A DNA stretch of 63,717 bases, taken from positions 1 to 63,717 of the forward strand of contig JAAXWY010000009.1 in assembly GCA_013334745.1 (NCBI GenBank), read 5' to 3'. Made by a program: the position numbers and the translations under genes. This DNA comes from Coriobacteriia bacterium (GTDB lineage Bacteria > Actinomycetota > Coriobacteriia > Anaerosomatales > JAAXUF01). This document shows, in pieces, positions 24,868-33,470 of the stretch (the first letter of the stretch is position 1; each line of letters starts with the position of its first letter). A model generated the notes under the pieces. That model was given only the letters and a program-made list of their open reading frames with translations. It did not search any database and was not told where the DNA came from.

Positions 24868-26964
24868 TCACAACAACTTGGCGAGAAGCCTTAGTACCTC
24901 CGTGCGTGCCTCAAGACCATTACTCGCATTCTCGGCAAACTCATCGACGCGCTGAAGCTCCTTAGCGAGAAGCTTCCGCTCGATGTCCCTAACCCTTTCA
25001 TCCGCAAGCCAATCGATGTTGGGTGTCACAACCAAGTCATAGATCAATGCGAAGTCCTTACCCGGCGCTCGCCGAAGTAAGCGCCCCCGGCGCTGGACGA
25101 ACTCCCGCGGATTGCCTGAACTGGCAAGAATGATCCCGAGGCGTGCGCTTGGCACGTCTACGCCCTCATCCAGGCACTTCATGGCGACTAGCGCATCAAC
25201 ATCGCCTCGATCAAGACTCCCGAGAATGTGCTCTCGTTCGCTGAGTCCGCCGAACTCGTCGGAAGGCGTCGTGCCTTCCGCACCAGTGAAACGGCTGTAT
25301 CGAATCCCCCGCTTCCAGAGCTGCTCCTGCGCCTCCAGCATCTGCTCGGAACTGTGACAGTAGACGAGGCAATGATCGACCTGGCCTAGCTCGTCGAGAA
25401 TCCTGCCTAGTTCGCCGATCTTCGCAGAGGCCTTCTTGACGATATCGGCACGCTTGAACAGCAGGCGCTCGTAGATGTCATGGGCCTCGGAGCCTTGCTC
25501 GGCGCTCATTAGCGTCACCAGCTTGTTTGTTAGTTCCTGATACTCCTCAAGCTCTTCGCCATCGAGCGAGACAAAACGCGGCCAGTACTTGTATGGGCAC
25601 AGCGGAGTGAGTCCCGTGACCGGATCAACCCAGTTCAGCGCCTCGTGAATACCAAAGACAAACACCGTCTCGCCGAAGAAGTCGTGTAGTACGGCGGTAC
25701 CGTCATCATCGAACCAGCGGGTCGGTGTTGCGCTCAGCCCGAGCCGATGCGTGTAGAACTCACCCAGCGCTTTGCGCATCTCGGGGGCACCGAGCCCATG
25801 GCACTCGTCGCCAATGTAGGCAACACGGTCGTAGGTCTTCGCGAGTCCCTCAACGGTTTCGAGAAAGTCGTGCATGGAGGCCGTGTTCTGGACCGCCACG
25901 ACATAGGCCTCCCTCGCGCGGCCGAGCTTCGCGTCGGATGCCAGATTGTTCAGCTCAGCTCGCCAGTTGCCAGCGCCAAAGGTCGTGACCAGCCGCTTGC
26001 CCTCGAGTTCCGCCGCCCACTGCACAGCAATGTGCTGGTACGGCGCCGTGATGACCGTCAGCTGCTTCCCCGGTTGTTCTGCGAGGCGCGCGATACAGGC
26101 GATTGCCGTCTTGGTCTTGCCTGTGCCGGTAGCCATCTCAAAGATGCCGCGGCAGTTGTGGTCAAACCACGCGTCGACTGCTTCCGCCTGATATGACCGC
26201 AGCTGGAACTTCGGTCCACTTGGGCGGCGCTTCCGAAGCTTGGACAAATCCAGGTCGAGCTCCTCAACGTCAGTGGGCGCATACGACATCAGCTTCTTGC
26301 GCGCTGCATCCGGAAGAGCAACCACTCGCGCCCTTTGCGTGCCGCCGTTCCAGTACCGCCGGAACAGCTCCTCATCGCGATTGAGGTACTCCCGTTCGCT
26401 GGCCTCCCAGCTTCGGAAGACCTTGAACTCCTCGATGTTGTCGGTCCAGCCAGCGGCCGTCTCGTTGATGGAGCCGCCGAAGGAAACGATGTTGCCCACC
26501 CCGTCGCGCAGGATCCCGACCTTCTGATGGAAGAGCCCGTCTCCGTAGTCTGCGGTAGTTGATGGGACGACCAGCTTGATCTCGAGCCGACCCTCGGCGA
26601 GCATCCACGCCATAGCGCGTACGTGATCGCGCGCGATGCTGTCTGCCAGCTCGTCGAGATTCAGGGCCGATTCGGCGGCGGCAGTTGCGGCGGCCAACAA
26701 TCCTTCGTCCCCCGCGTTCTGGAGCGCTTCCAGATCTCGCCGCGTGAAGTTGGGGCTAGCTACGATGCGCATCGAGCCGCCGTTGTGGATGAGGCCGGCT
26801 ATGCCCCTCGCAGCAACGGCAAGCGCCCCTGACGAGAAAAACCCCGAGAGCCTGTCGTACGACACCGACTTCTCGAGCAGCGGCACGTAGAAATCTAGCA
26901 AGACGTCGGCATCCGACGAGCCCGAGTCATAGGCCTTCTGCAGTGTGATGTCGCGATACGTCAC
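24868..26964 (-). CDS. PLD-nuclease-like domain fused to superfamily 2 helicase
   Basis: The start GTG 26964 follows GGGGGAGGG; an upstream ATG (27018) has no such site. Residues ~20-240 form a phospholipase-D-like domain with FHQKVGILRD (~145) and SFGGSINETAAGW (~162), the HxK and GGS-N pattern. From ~255 there is an SF2 helicase: LRSYQAEAV, Walker A EMATGTGKTKTA (~277), Walker B IGDECHGLG, LSATPTRW, and C-terminal VYCHSSEQM and VQRRGRLLRRAPG. The combination predicts an ATP-driven DNA translocase with a nuclease or nucleic-acid-binding head. It is the first gene after a 149-bp gap from HerA. Confidence 0.9.
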   Translation of the reverse strand: MTYRDITLQKAYDSGSSDADVLLDFYVPLLEKSVSYDRLSGFFSSGALAVAARGIAGLIHNGGSMRIVASPNFTRRDLEALQNAGDEGLLAAATAAAESALNLDELADSIARDHVRAMAWMLAEGRLEIKLVVPSTTADYGDGLFHQKVGILRDGVGNIVSFGGSINETAAGWTDNIEEFKVFRSWEASEREYLNRDEELFRRYWNGGTQRARVVALPDAARKKLMSYAPTDVEELDLDLSKLRKRRPSGPKFQLRSYQAEAVDAWFDHNCRGIFEMATGTGKTKTAIACIARLAEQPGKQLTVITAPYQHIAVQWAAELEGKRLVTTFGAGNWRAELNNLASDAKLGRAREAYVVAVQNTASMHDFLETVEGLAKTYDRVAYIGDECHGLGAPEMRKALGEFYTHRLGLSATPTRWFDDDGTAVLHDFFGETVFVFGIHEALNWVDPVTGLTPLCPYKYWPRFVSLDGEELEEYQELTNKLVTLMSAEQGSEAHDIYERLLFKRADIVKKASAKIGELGRILDELGQVDHCLVYCHSSEQMLEAQEQLWKRGIRYSRFTGAEGTTPSDEFGGLSEREHILGSLDRGDVDALVAMKCLDEGVDVPSARLGIILASSGNPREFVQRRGRLLRRAPGKDFALIYDLVVTPNIDWLADERVRDIERKLLAKELQRVDEFAENASNGLEARTEVLRLLAKLL

Positions 26965-27113
26965 GTGCCGCCCTCCCCCGCTCGATACATTAGCGTATTC
27001 CCGCTGGTAGCGTGGCATGTGGGTCTGACATCTCTCCGGACGATCTGTTAGGCCGCGCGGCGGCGGTGCACTAGGCGCCGCGCTGTTCCAGCCTGATACC
27101 GACTTGATAGCGC

Positions 27114-28778
27114 CTAATCCTCAGCCGCCCTCATCGCCCCGCCGTCGCGCTTGGCGACGTACGCAAGGAAGTCCTCTTCCTCGTGAGACCCTTGGCTGAT
27201 GCTCTTCTCGACCCGGACCATCACGGGAATCCGAGTATAGAGTCCCGACAGTAGCGCCTCTCCCGTGTTCAAGTTGGGGAGCGATCTCGCCTCGTCCTCC
27301 CCCATCGTCTCCACGACATCTCGGATGTACTTTTGGTCGTTTGGATTCACGATCCTGAGAATCAAGTAGCTGTTCGCCTGCGACAGCACAGTGGCGTCGA
27401 TGCGGCTCGGGCGCTGGCTGATGAACACCAGTCCCATCCCGTACTTGCGGCCCTCGGTCGCAATCTGCTTGATGACGGGCAGCGACGGTGCATCAGAGCC
27501 GTCGATTCTGTTCGGAATGAAGTTGTGTGCTTCTTCGATGACTGTAAGAAAGCGCGGCACGTTGTCATCGATTCGCTCTGCCAGCAGCCGCTGCATAATC
27601 GACGCGACGAGCGACTGCCTCAGGGCATCGGAGTATCCCTCAAGTGACACGATGGCTACCGCGGCCTGCTTGATGATGGACTTGAGCTCCTTGTTCGCCG
27701 GGAGTGGCTTGGACTCGCGCGCGAACTTCCGGTTCGTCTTCATCATGTTCCAGTACTGCCAGCCCGCCTTGCGCGTCTGTCGCCTAACGGCGTTGGCAGT
27801 GCTGGCGCCGACATTGAGCGCAGCCGATACCCTCATGATCTCGCGCGGCAGACTGGCCCGGTCGTCAGCGCTCTTGAAGTCCATGACCTTCTCGCAGATT
27901 TCCGCGAGCGCGTAGAAGTGGTCCCTAGCAGCGGTCTTCACAAGCGCTGGGCGCTCCACCTCAAGCAGGGCGGCGTTGAACTGGCGCAGCAGATCGGGCT
28001 CGCTAAGGACCTCAATTGCGGCAGCTAGGAATGACTCCTGCGGCGCAGTAAGCGTCTCGCCCGACAGTCCCGCCACGAACCCCAAAATGGCGTCCGGTTC
28101 TTCGTCGCCAATGCGGATTTCCGGCAAGTAGGTGGTGACCTCGGTGTGCTGCGCAACGTGAAGCCCCGAGTAGTCCCCGTGGGGATCGAAGATCAAGATT
28201 GGGTAGCGCTTGACCATCAGCTCCTCAAGCAACTTGCGTGTAGCCACTGTCTTGCCCGCACCCGTGGAAGCGAGCACGGCCAAGTGCCGAGACACGACCA
28301 TGTGCGCATCGACGTAGACGGAGACGTCCTTGTTTCCTCGCTCCTTGCCCAAATAGAGCCTGCGATGCTGTGGGGTATCCCCAACAAGGAACGACTCGAT
28401 CTCATCGGCGGGCGGGATGTATACCTGACCAGCCGGCTGTACCGGGTACTTAGGCGGTTCCAGCCGCCCGTCGCGTTGCACACCGACCACCGTGCATGTC
28501 GCTGTGATCATCTCTCGTGACATCGAGACGACGGAGTCCATGGGATCCCGGCCCTGAAACGCCAGCTCCTGCGCGGCTTCGCGTGGGAAGAGTGGGTTCA
28601 GCCGCTCAATGGTGCCGACCTTCGCCCACACTCGAAACCGCTTCTCGTCCTCCCAGGTGTCGACCGCAACCAGGTCTTGAGCGCGAACCGAGTCGGGTTT
28701 GACCTGCATTTGGAACTCGCTCGTGGAGCTGACACCCACAACCGTCCCAACAGCCTTGCCGTTTCGTTGTTCCGACAC
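27114..28778 (-). CDS. HerA-type hexameric DNA translocase ATPase
   Basis: An N-terminal HAS-barrel-like region (GTVVGVSSTSEFQMQVKPDS) precedes the HerA/FtsK ATPase core: Walker A LASTGAGKTVATRKLLEEL (~170), ILIFDPHGDYSGL, Walker B TVIEEAHNFIP, VFISQRPSRIDATVLSQAN and an Arg-finger-type segment. HerA pairs with NurA in archaea for end resection and in several bacterial anti-phage systems. The GTG start lies three bases after the NurA stop, so the pair is co-translated. Confidence 0.92.
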   Translation of the reverse strand: MSEQRNGKAVGTVVGVSSTSEFQMQVKPDSVRAQDLVAVDTWEDEKRFRVWAKVGTIERLNPLFPREAAQELAFQGRDPMDSVVSMSREMITATCTVVGVQRDGRLEPPKYPVQPAGQVYIPPADEIESFLVGDTPQHRRLYLGKERGNKDVSVYVDAHMVVSRHLAVLASTGAGKTVATRKLLEELMVKRYPILIFDPHGDYSGLHVAQHTEVTTYLPEIRIGDEEPDAILGFVAGLSGETLTAPQESFLAAAIEVLSEPDLLRQFNAALLEVERPALVKTAARDHFYALAEICEKVMDFKSADDRASLPREIMRVSAALNVGASTANAVRRQTRKAGWQYWNMMKTNRKFARESKPLPANKELKSIIKQAAVAIVSLEGYSDALRQSLVASIMQRLLAERIDDNVPRFLTVIEEAHNFIPNRIDGSDAPSLPVIKQIATEGRKYGMGLVFISQRPSRIDATVLSQANSYLILRIVNPNDQKYIRDVVETMGEDEARSLPNLNTGEALLSGLYTRIPVMVRVEKSISQGSHEEEDFLAYVAKRDGGAMRAAED

Positions 28779-28781
28779 GCT

Positions 28782-30191
28782 CTATACCCCCGGTCTGTCC
28801 GTGCGCTTGCGGCCACCTTGGCCCTGAGTCAGGACCATCATCTGTAGTCGCTCGACGTCGGTCATGTCCACATACTCGCCCGCCAGCAGCCGTCCGTACT
28901 GCGCAAGAATCAGCTGTCTGTACGCCTTCGTCATCCATCCAGGTATCGCGGCGTACTTGTCCACGATGTCGAGTCCGATTGGAAACGCGTAGTTCGGAAG
29001 CAGGTTGGCGTACTCGAATGACCTGCATACGATCTCATCAAGGTCTGCCGACACGTACGAAGCAGGCACCTCGATGCGCATCGGGTACTTGGCGGACGTT
29101 GTGCGAACAAACGTCGTCTGCACGTGCGGGAATAGCGCAGCGCGCTCATCACGGATCCGAGAAGTGGGCTCGACCGGATACCAATCGAGCTGTTCGCCCC
29201 GATCAAGTGCGAGAGCGAGCAGCACCGCATCGTTGTAGCGAGTCGCGTCGAGGATCGCATCCGCTTGGACGCCCGCAGCCTTCGAATCAATCGCGAGCGA
29301 TTCGAGCAGTGAACCGAAGACCTCGGGCTCCCGATCGAGCATCCGCTTGACGACGTACTTGGTGATGCTGCGGCCGAATGAACGCTCGACCACACCGCAA
29401 AGGAGAACGCCATTCTCCGCGGCACGCCTGAACACGTACTCCTGCAGGAATGCCATCATGCAAACGGCCGGTAGGTGTTGATCCTCAAGGTCCTGGCTGC
29501 AGCGGCCGGTCTCGCGGTGCACGCATGCTTCGCACCAGCCGGCGAACGCACCGAGGACCTCTTGAACATGCGGACGGTCATCAGACATACCGAGCATCTG
29601 CTCGTAGTCTTCGGGGTAGAACCAGTGCTCGAAGAACGGGCCGCTCACAAACTGCAGCGGACCGTGGAGCATCAGGACTCGAATGTCCGAGAAGCGCTCG
29701 TCCTCGAGCGCTGTCACTAGAGCCCCGAGCTCAACGAGCTCCCGCACGACGTCGCCGTACTTCGAACTCGCCTTCAGGCCGCCGCGGAGTTGTCCGAGCA
29801 TGAGCGGGAAATGGTCGAACGTCTCGCGTTTCTCCAGATCCCGCTCGCCTTGCTTCACACGAAAGATACCCGCGCGAACAATCAGGGGCACGCCAAGTCC
29901 AACGTCGATCTTCGACAGTCCGCCGTCCACGAACGCGACAGCGCAGGGCGTCTGCTCATCGAGGGGGATGCGGCTGATTCGGTAGGTGCCCTCGCCTCGC
30001 CGAAACTCATCGCGCATCGAACGCGCGAGTCCCAGCGTGGACTTGAAGTAGTCCTCGCGGAGTTCATCGGCGACGGTGAGCGCATTCTCGGCAATCCGGA
30101 TGAAGAGGTCCGGGTTGCCATTGAGGTTGGCTGGGTCAGTGACAGTCACACGCGTTCCCCCGAACGGTGGCAGTACGTCTATGTTCGGCAT
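28782..30191 (-). CDS. NurA-domain nuclease
   Basis: Start ATG 30191 (MPNIDVLPPFGG); the frame is open upstream but without coding character. The NurA/RNase H-like fold is marked by CAVAFVDGGLSKID (~107, metal Asp), VVRELVELGALVTALED, GVVERSFGRSITKYVVK, RYNDAVLLALALDRGEQLDW and YPMRIEVPASY. A four-Cys segment (GWCEACVHRETGRCSQDL) may bind zinc. With HerA directly downstream it should form a DNA-end-processing complex. The gene diverges from the DUF6361 unit across 129 bp. Confidence 0.85.
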   Translation of the reverse strand: MPNIDVLPPFGGTRVTVTDPANLNGNPDLFIRIAENALTVADELREDYFKSTLGLARSMRDEFRRGEGTYRISRIPLDEQTPCAVAFVDGGLSKIDVGLGVPLIVRAGIFRVKQGERDLEKRETFDHFPLMLGQLRGGLKASSKYGDVVRELVELGALVTALEDERFSDIRVLMLHGPLQFVSGPFFEHWFYPEDYEQMLGMSDDRPHVQEVLGAFAGWCEACVHRETGRCSQDLEDQHLPAVCMMAFLQEYVFRRAAENGVLLCGVVERSFGRSITKYVVKRMLDREPEVFGSLLESLAIDSKAAGVQADAILDATRYNDAVLLALALDRGEQLDWYPVEPTSRIRDERAALFPHVQTTFVRTTSAKYPMRIEVPASYVSADLDEIVCRSFEYANLLPNYAFPIGLDIVDKYAAIPGWMTKAYRQLILAQYGRLLAGEYVDMTDVERLQMMVLTQGQGGRKRTDRPGV

Positions 30192-30320
30192 TGTTGGCCT
30201 GGGAGTAAAGCCGAACCCACTGCATGACATCCTCGCGCACGGCTGTCGACAACTGTGGTGAGTACCTAGTGCCCGCTGTGCTAGCCTCGCATTGACGATA
30301 CGGCTGGTCAGGGGGAACCG

Positions 30321-30386
30321 ATGAGCCAAGTCCCAGCGCTCCAATCCGTGCGTGGCAACAGCCGTGCGCGTCGGCGCGCGCGATGA
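30321..30386 (+). CDS. 21-codon Arg-rich leader ORF coupled to DUF6361 gene
   Basis: ATG 30321 follows GGGGG by four bases and encodes MSQVPALQSVRGNSRARRRAR. Its TGA overlaps the ATG of the next gene (ATGA), and that gene has no ribosome binding site of its own. The arrangement indicates translational coupling, with the leader setting expression of the downstream three-gene unit. Confidence 0.55.
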   Translation: MSQVPALQSVRGNSRARRRAR

Positions 30387-31603
30387 GCAGCCTGACCTGG
30401 CTCGACTCGTCGGACAAGGAGCGGCGTCGGGCGATGGACGTCGTCGACGCCTTCCGCGACCGGGACACACGCGACGAGCTGGGCATCGGCATCATTCGGG
30501 ACTCGATCGCCGACCTGCTGTTTCCCGGCACAACGACCCTGATGACTCGCGCCCGGTACTTCCTCTTCGCGCCGTGGATCTACACCCGCCTGGAATCGCG
30601 CCGCACCGCCTCGGCGGATATCGAATCGGTCACACGGAATCGTGAGGTCGGGCTGATCAACGCCCTACTGGCATCTGGAGAGACCGACGGCGTGATTGGA
30701 CGAGACGCTCGCGAGCGCCTGCAACGACTGCCCGGCAGCATCTACTGGCAGGGTCTCGGCGTCTGGGGCATACGCCTCTACCCCGATTCGCAAAGCAGCT
30801 ACTACCGCTCGTTGGACAGCTATTACGCCGCCAGAGACGCCGCTCCCGAGTACGCGGGAGATGAGGACGTCTGGAGAGCGGCGACTCCCAACTGGCATCC
30901 TGGGCTTCCCAAGATTCCGTACGACTTCCCTATCGGCATGAACCTGCGGCTGACGCGGGAGGAGGCCGACTACCTGAAGGATCGCCTACGCGGCAGAGTC
31001 GGCGACTCGCTGCTTTCGTGGCTCGTAACGAACTCTCCGGAGCCAACTGACGGCGTGCCCTACGTCTGGGAGCACCCACTCGCGTCGCAGTTCGAGGACT
31101 CGCACACCGAGCAGCTCCTCCACGCGCGCAACTTCTCCGAGACGATCCTGGGCGCCGCCATCCTCTACAACCTCATGCTCGCCCAGAAGCGAGTCGCCGA
31201 TGATCAAGCCGAGAAGGTTGCGGATTTCGAGGGCCGTTGGAATGACTGGGTCGCCCTCATGGAGGACGGCGCGAAGCGCCTGAATGGCTGGAAGCGCAGG
31301 GACTTCTGGGCCATGGCCGACCGTGCGTCGTCGATTCGTCCTCAGACGCGGCGATTCGTCGACACCTGGCTTGATGCGGCTATCAGCACGCCTTCGACCT
31401 TGGCGGACGACCCCAAGTTCCGCACCTTGATTCGCGACAGGGAGACCTCGCTCAAAGGTGCGCTGGCCCGCCTGGCCAACCAGCGGGCGCTCGACATGTG
31501 GGGTGGGTTCTCGGGTGCGCAGCAGCTCGACTTCAGGTGGGGCACGTCTCAGCTGATCATCAACGACATCGTCGAGGGCCTGGCCGGGGGCAACGATGCT
31601 TGA
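30383..31603 (+). CDS. DUF6361 family protein, first gene of three-gene unit
   Basis: A 406-residue soluble protein beginning SSLTWLDSSDKERRRAMDVV and containing RDELGIGIIRDSIADLLFPG, TTTLMTRARYFLFAPWIY and GVIGRDARERLQRLPGSIYW, typical of DUF6361. The domain has no known activity and recurs beside helicases and PLD proteins. The end overlaps the next start by eight bases. The start is within the ATGA shared with the leader ORF. Confidence 0.85.
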   Translation: MSSLTWLDSSDKERRRAMDVVDAFRDRDTRDELGIGIIRDSIADLLFPGTTTLMTRARYFLFAPWIYTRLESRRTASADIESVTRNREVGLINALLASGETDGVIGRDARERLQRLPGSIYWQGLGVWGIRLYPDSQSSYYRSLDSYYAARDAAPEYAGDEDVWRAATPNWHPGLPKIPYDFPIGMNLRLTREEADYLKDRLRGRVGDSLLSWLVTNSPEPTDGVPYVWEHPLASQFEDSHTEQLLHARNFSETILGAAILYNLMLAQKRVADDQAEKVADFEGRWNDWVALMEDGAKRLNGWKRRDFWAMADRASSIRPQTRRFVDTWLDAAISTPSTLADDPKFRTLIRDRETSLKGALARLANQRALDMWGGFSGAQQLDFRWGTSQLIINDIVEGLAGGNDA

Positions 31604-33470
31604 GCCTAACTCCCGGACCCTTTTGCTCGATGCGCTTCGACCGCCTGCGGGCTACGAACTCAGCGCGGCGTTCGGCACCACGTACACCTTGGACTTGGTC
31701 GCGCTGATGGTGGCCGCGCTGCCATTCACGTTCTTTGACACCGAAGATGGTGAAGGCGAGAACGTACTCGAGCCGCTCCCGCTCATTGAAGCGCTACGGC
31801 GAAACGCGGATCGCATCACGCTGTTTTGTCAGGCAGGCAAGATCTCGGTCCCAAAGAACCAGCGGCCGCTATTCGCCTACGTCGAAGACTGCGTCTACGA
31901 GGCGCTACCGAGTCGCGGAGCATTCCACCCCAAGGTGTGGGTGCTGCGGTACACCGCTGAGAACAAGGCGACCCGCTACCGTCTCCTCTGCCTCTCGCGC
32001 AACCTCACGTTCGACCGTTCTTGGGATACGGTGCTCGTACTTGACGGAGAGCTCATCGACCGGCAGAACGGGTTCTCCGCGAACCGGCCGCTTTCGGACT
32101 TCGTCACCGAGGTCGCCAACATGGCCACACGGCCTCTGTCCCCGGACCGCGCGAGCCAGATCAGAACGATCGCCGATGAGTGCCGACGAGTGCGCTGGGA
32201 GACTCCGCTCGGGTTCTCCCCGGACGTCGGATTCTGGCCGCTTGGGATACCCGGGTACTCGAGCCGGAACATGATTGGCACTGGGTGGCGGCAGCTTCTC
32301 GTTGTTTCGCCCTTCCTGACCCAAGACACGGTCGCGGATCTCGCTTCGAGGGCTCGGATCCCCATCATCATCTCGCGCACTTCATCGCTCAACGACATGC
32401 CCGCCGAGAAGCTTGAGCCCTACGCGGAGATGTACGTGCTGAACGATGCTGCTGAAGCGGAGCCCTCGGATTCGGGTGCACCATCAGACGCGCTTGAAAA
32501 TGAGCGCCCGATGGCCGGCCTACACGCGAAGCTCTACGTGATGCACAACGGGCAGGGGCGAGTCCGAATCCTCACCGGCTCGGCAAATGCGACCCATGCC
32601 GGTATGTCGGGAAACGTGGAGTTCATGGTGGAGCTCGACGCCGATCGCTCGATGCGAATCGAAAAGCTGCTGGAGTTCGGTGAGACGGGCGCGACTTCGT
32701 TGCGAGACATGCTTCTCGAATACGAGCCCACGGACACGACTGAAGACACCGATAGCGATGTCGAAAAGCGGCTGGACGCGCTGCTCGATGAGGCCGAGTA
32801 CTGCGTCGCCGGATGGCCGATTGGCGCGAGGGTGGTTGCGGACGATGCCTCGGACGCATTCCGGCTCGAGCTCCACACGGAGGCGCCGCTCGCCAGTCCA
32901 GGCGCGCGAGTGACCGTCTCCCCGCTCGCGCCGAACATGACCGGCGTCGAGCTGAATGCGGCGATGTCCGGACGCCTCGGCGTTTGGGGGCCGATGGACA
33001 TCGAGACCTTGTCTGCGTTCTTCACCTTCGAACTCAAGGCCACGGTGGAGTCGCGCTCAAGTTCCCGGAGCTTCGTGCGCAGGTTACCGCTCACCGGCGA
33101 ACCACCGGGACGCCGCGAATCGATTCTGCGGTCAATCCTGCGCGATCGCGGGAACGTGCTGCGGTATCTGATGCTCCTCGCGTCGCTTGACGGTGCAGCC
33201 CCTGGGTCGTCACTAGCTCGCGCACGCGATCTGGGCGAGCGCGGCGATTCCGGTCTCGCTGGCCTGGAGGACTACGGTCCGACTCTCTTCGAATCTCTGG
33301 TACGAGCACTCGATCGGGAACCGAAGCGACTTAGCCAGGTGAACCGTTTGGTCTCCGACCTACGGGCGGACCCGAAATCCGCCGCGCTGCTGCCCGAAGG
33401 GTTCGACACGATCTGGGATCCGATATGGGCGCACGCGCAGACACTGCTCGACCCCGAGGCGGACAAGTGA
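31596..33470 (+). CDS. phospholipase-D-like nuclease-family protein
   Basis: A 624-residue protein with two PLD half-sites: AFHPKVWVLRY then LLCLSRNLTFDRSWD (~105-150), and GLHAKLYVMHNG then ILTGSANATHAGM (~310-335). HxK plus an Asn/Ser-rich second strand replaces the full HKD. Such domains act as nucleases or DNA-binding subunits in defence systems. The C-terminal 250 residues are of unknown fold. It overlaps both neighbours, so the three genes make a tightly coupled operon. Confidence 0.85.
   Translation: MLEPNSRTLLLDALRPPAGYELSAAFGTTYTLDLVALMVAALPFTFFDTEDGEGENVLEPLPLIEALRRNADRITLFCQAGKISVPKNQRPLFAYVEDCVYEALPSRGAFHPKVWVLRYTAENKATRYRLLCLSRNLTFDRSWDTVLVLDGELIDRQNGFSANRPLSDFVTEVANMATRPLSPDRASQIRTIADECRRVRWETPLGFSPDVGFWPLGIPGYSSRNMIGTGWRQLLVVSPFLTQDTVADLASRARIPIIISRTSSLNDMPAEKLEPYAEMYVLNDAAEAEPSDSGAPSDALENERPMAGLHAKLYVMHNGQGRVRILTGSANATHAGMSGNVEFMVELDADRSMRIEKLLEFGETGATSLRDMLLEYEPTDTTEDTDSDVEKRLDALLDEAEYCVAGWPIGARVVADDASDAFRLELHTEAPLASPGARVTVSPLAPNMTGVELNAAMSGRLGVWGPMDIETLSAFFTFELKATVESRSSSRSFVRRLPLTGEPPGRRESILRSILRDRGNVLRYLMLLASLDGAAPGSSLARARDLGERGDSGLAGLEDYGPTLFESLVRALDREPKRLSQVNRLVSDLRADPKSAALLPEGFDTIWDPIWAHAQTLLDPEADK

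Noticed and set aside
20143-30191. standard Dnd or Ssp phosphorothioation system
   Set aside because: A DndD-like ATPase and a small Dnd-associated-like protein are present, but DndA, DndB, DndC and DndFGH equivalents are not seen in the window.
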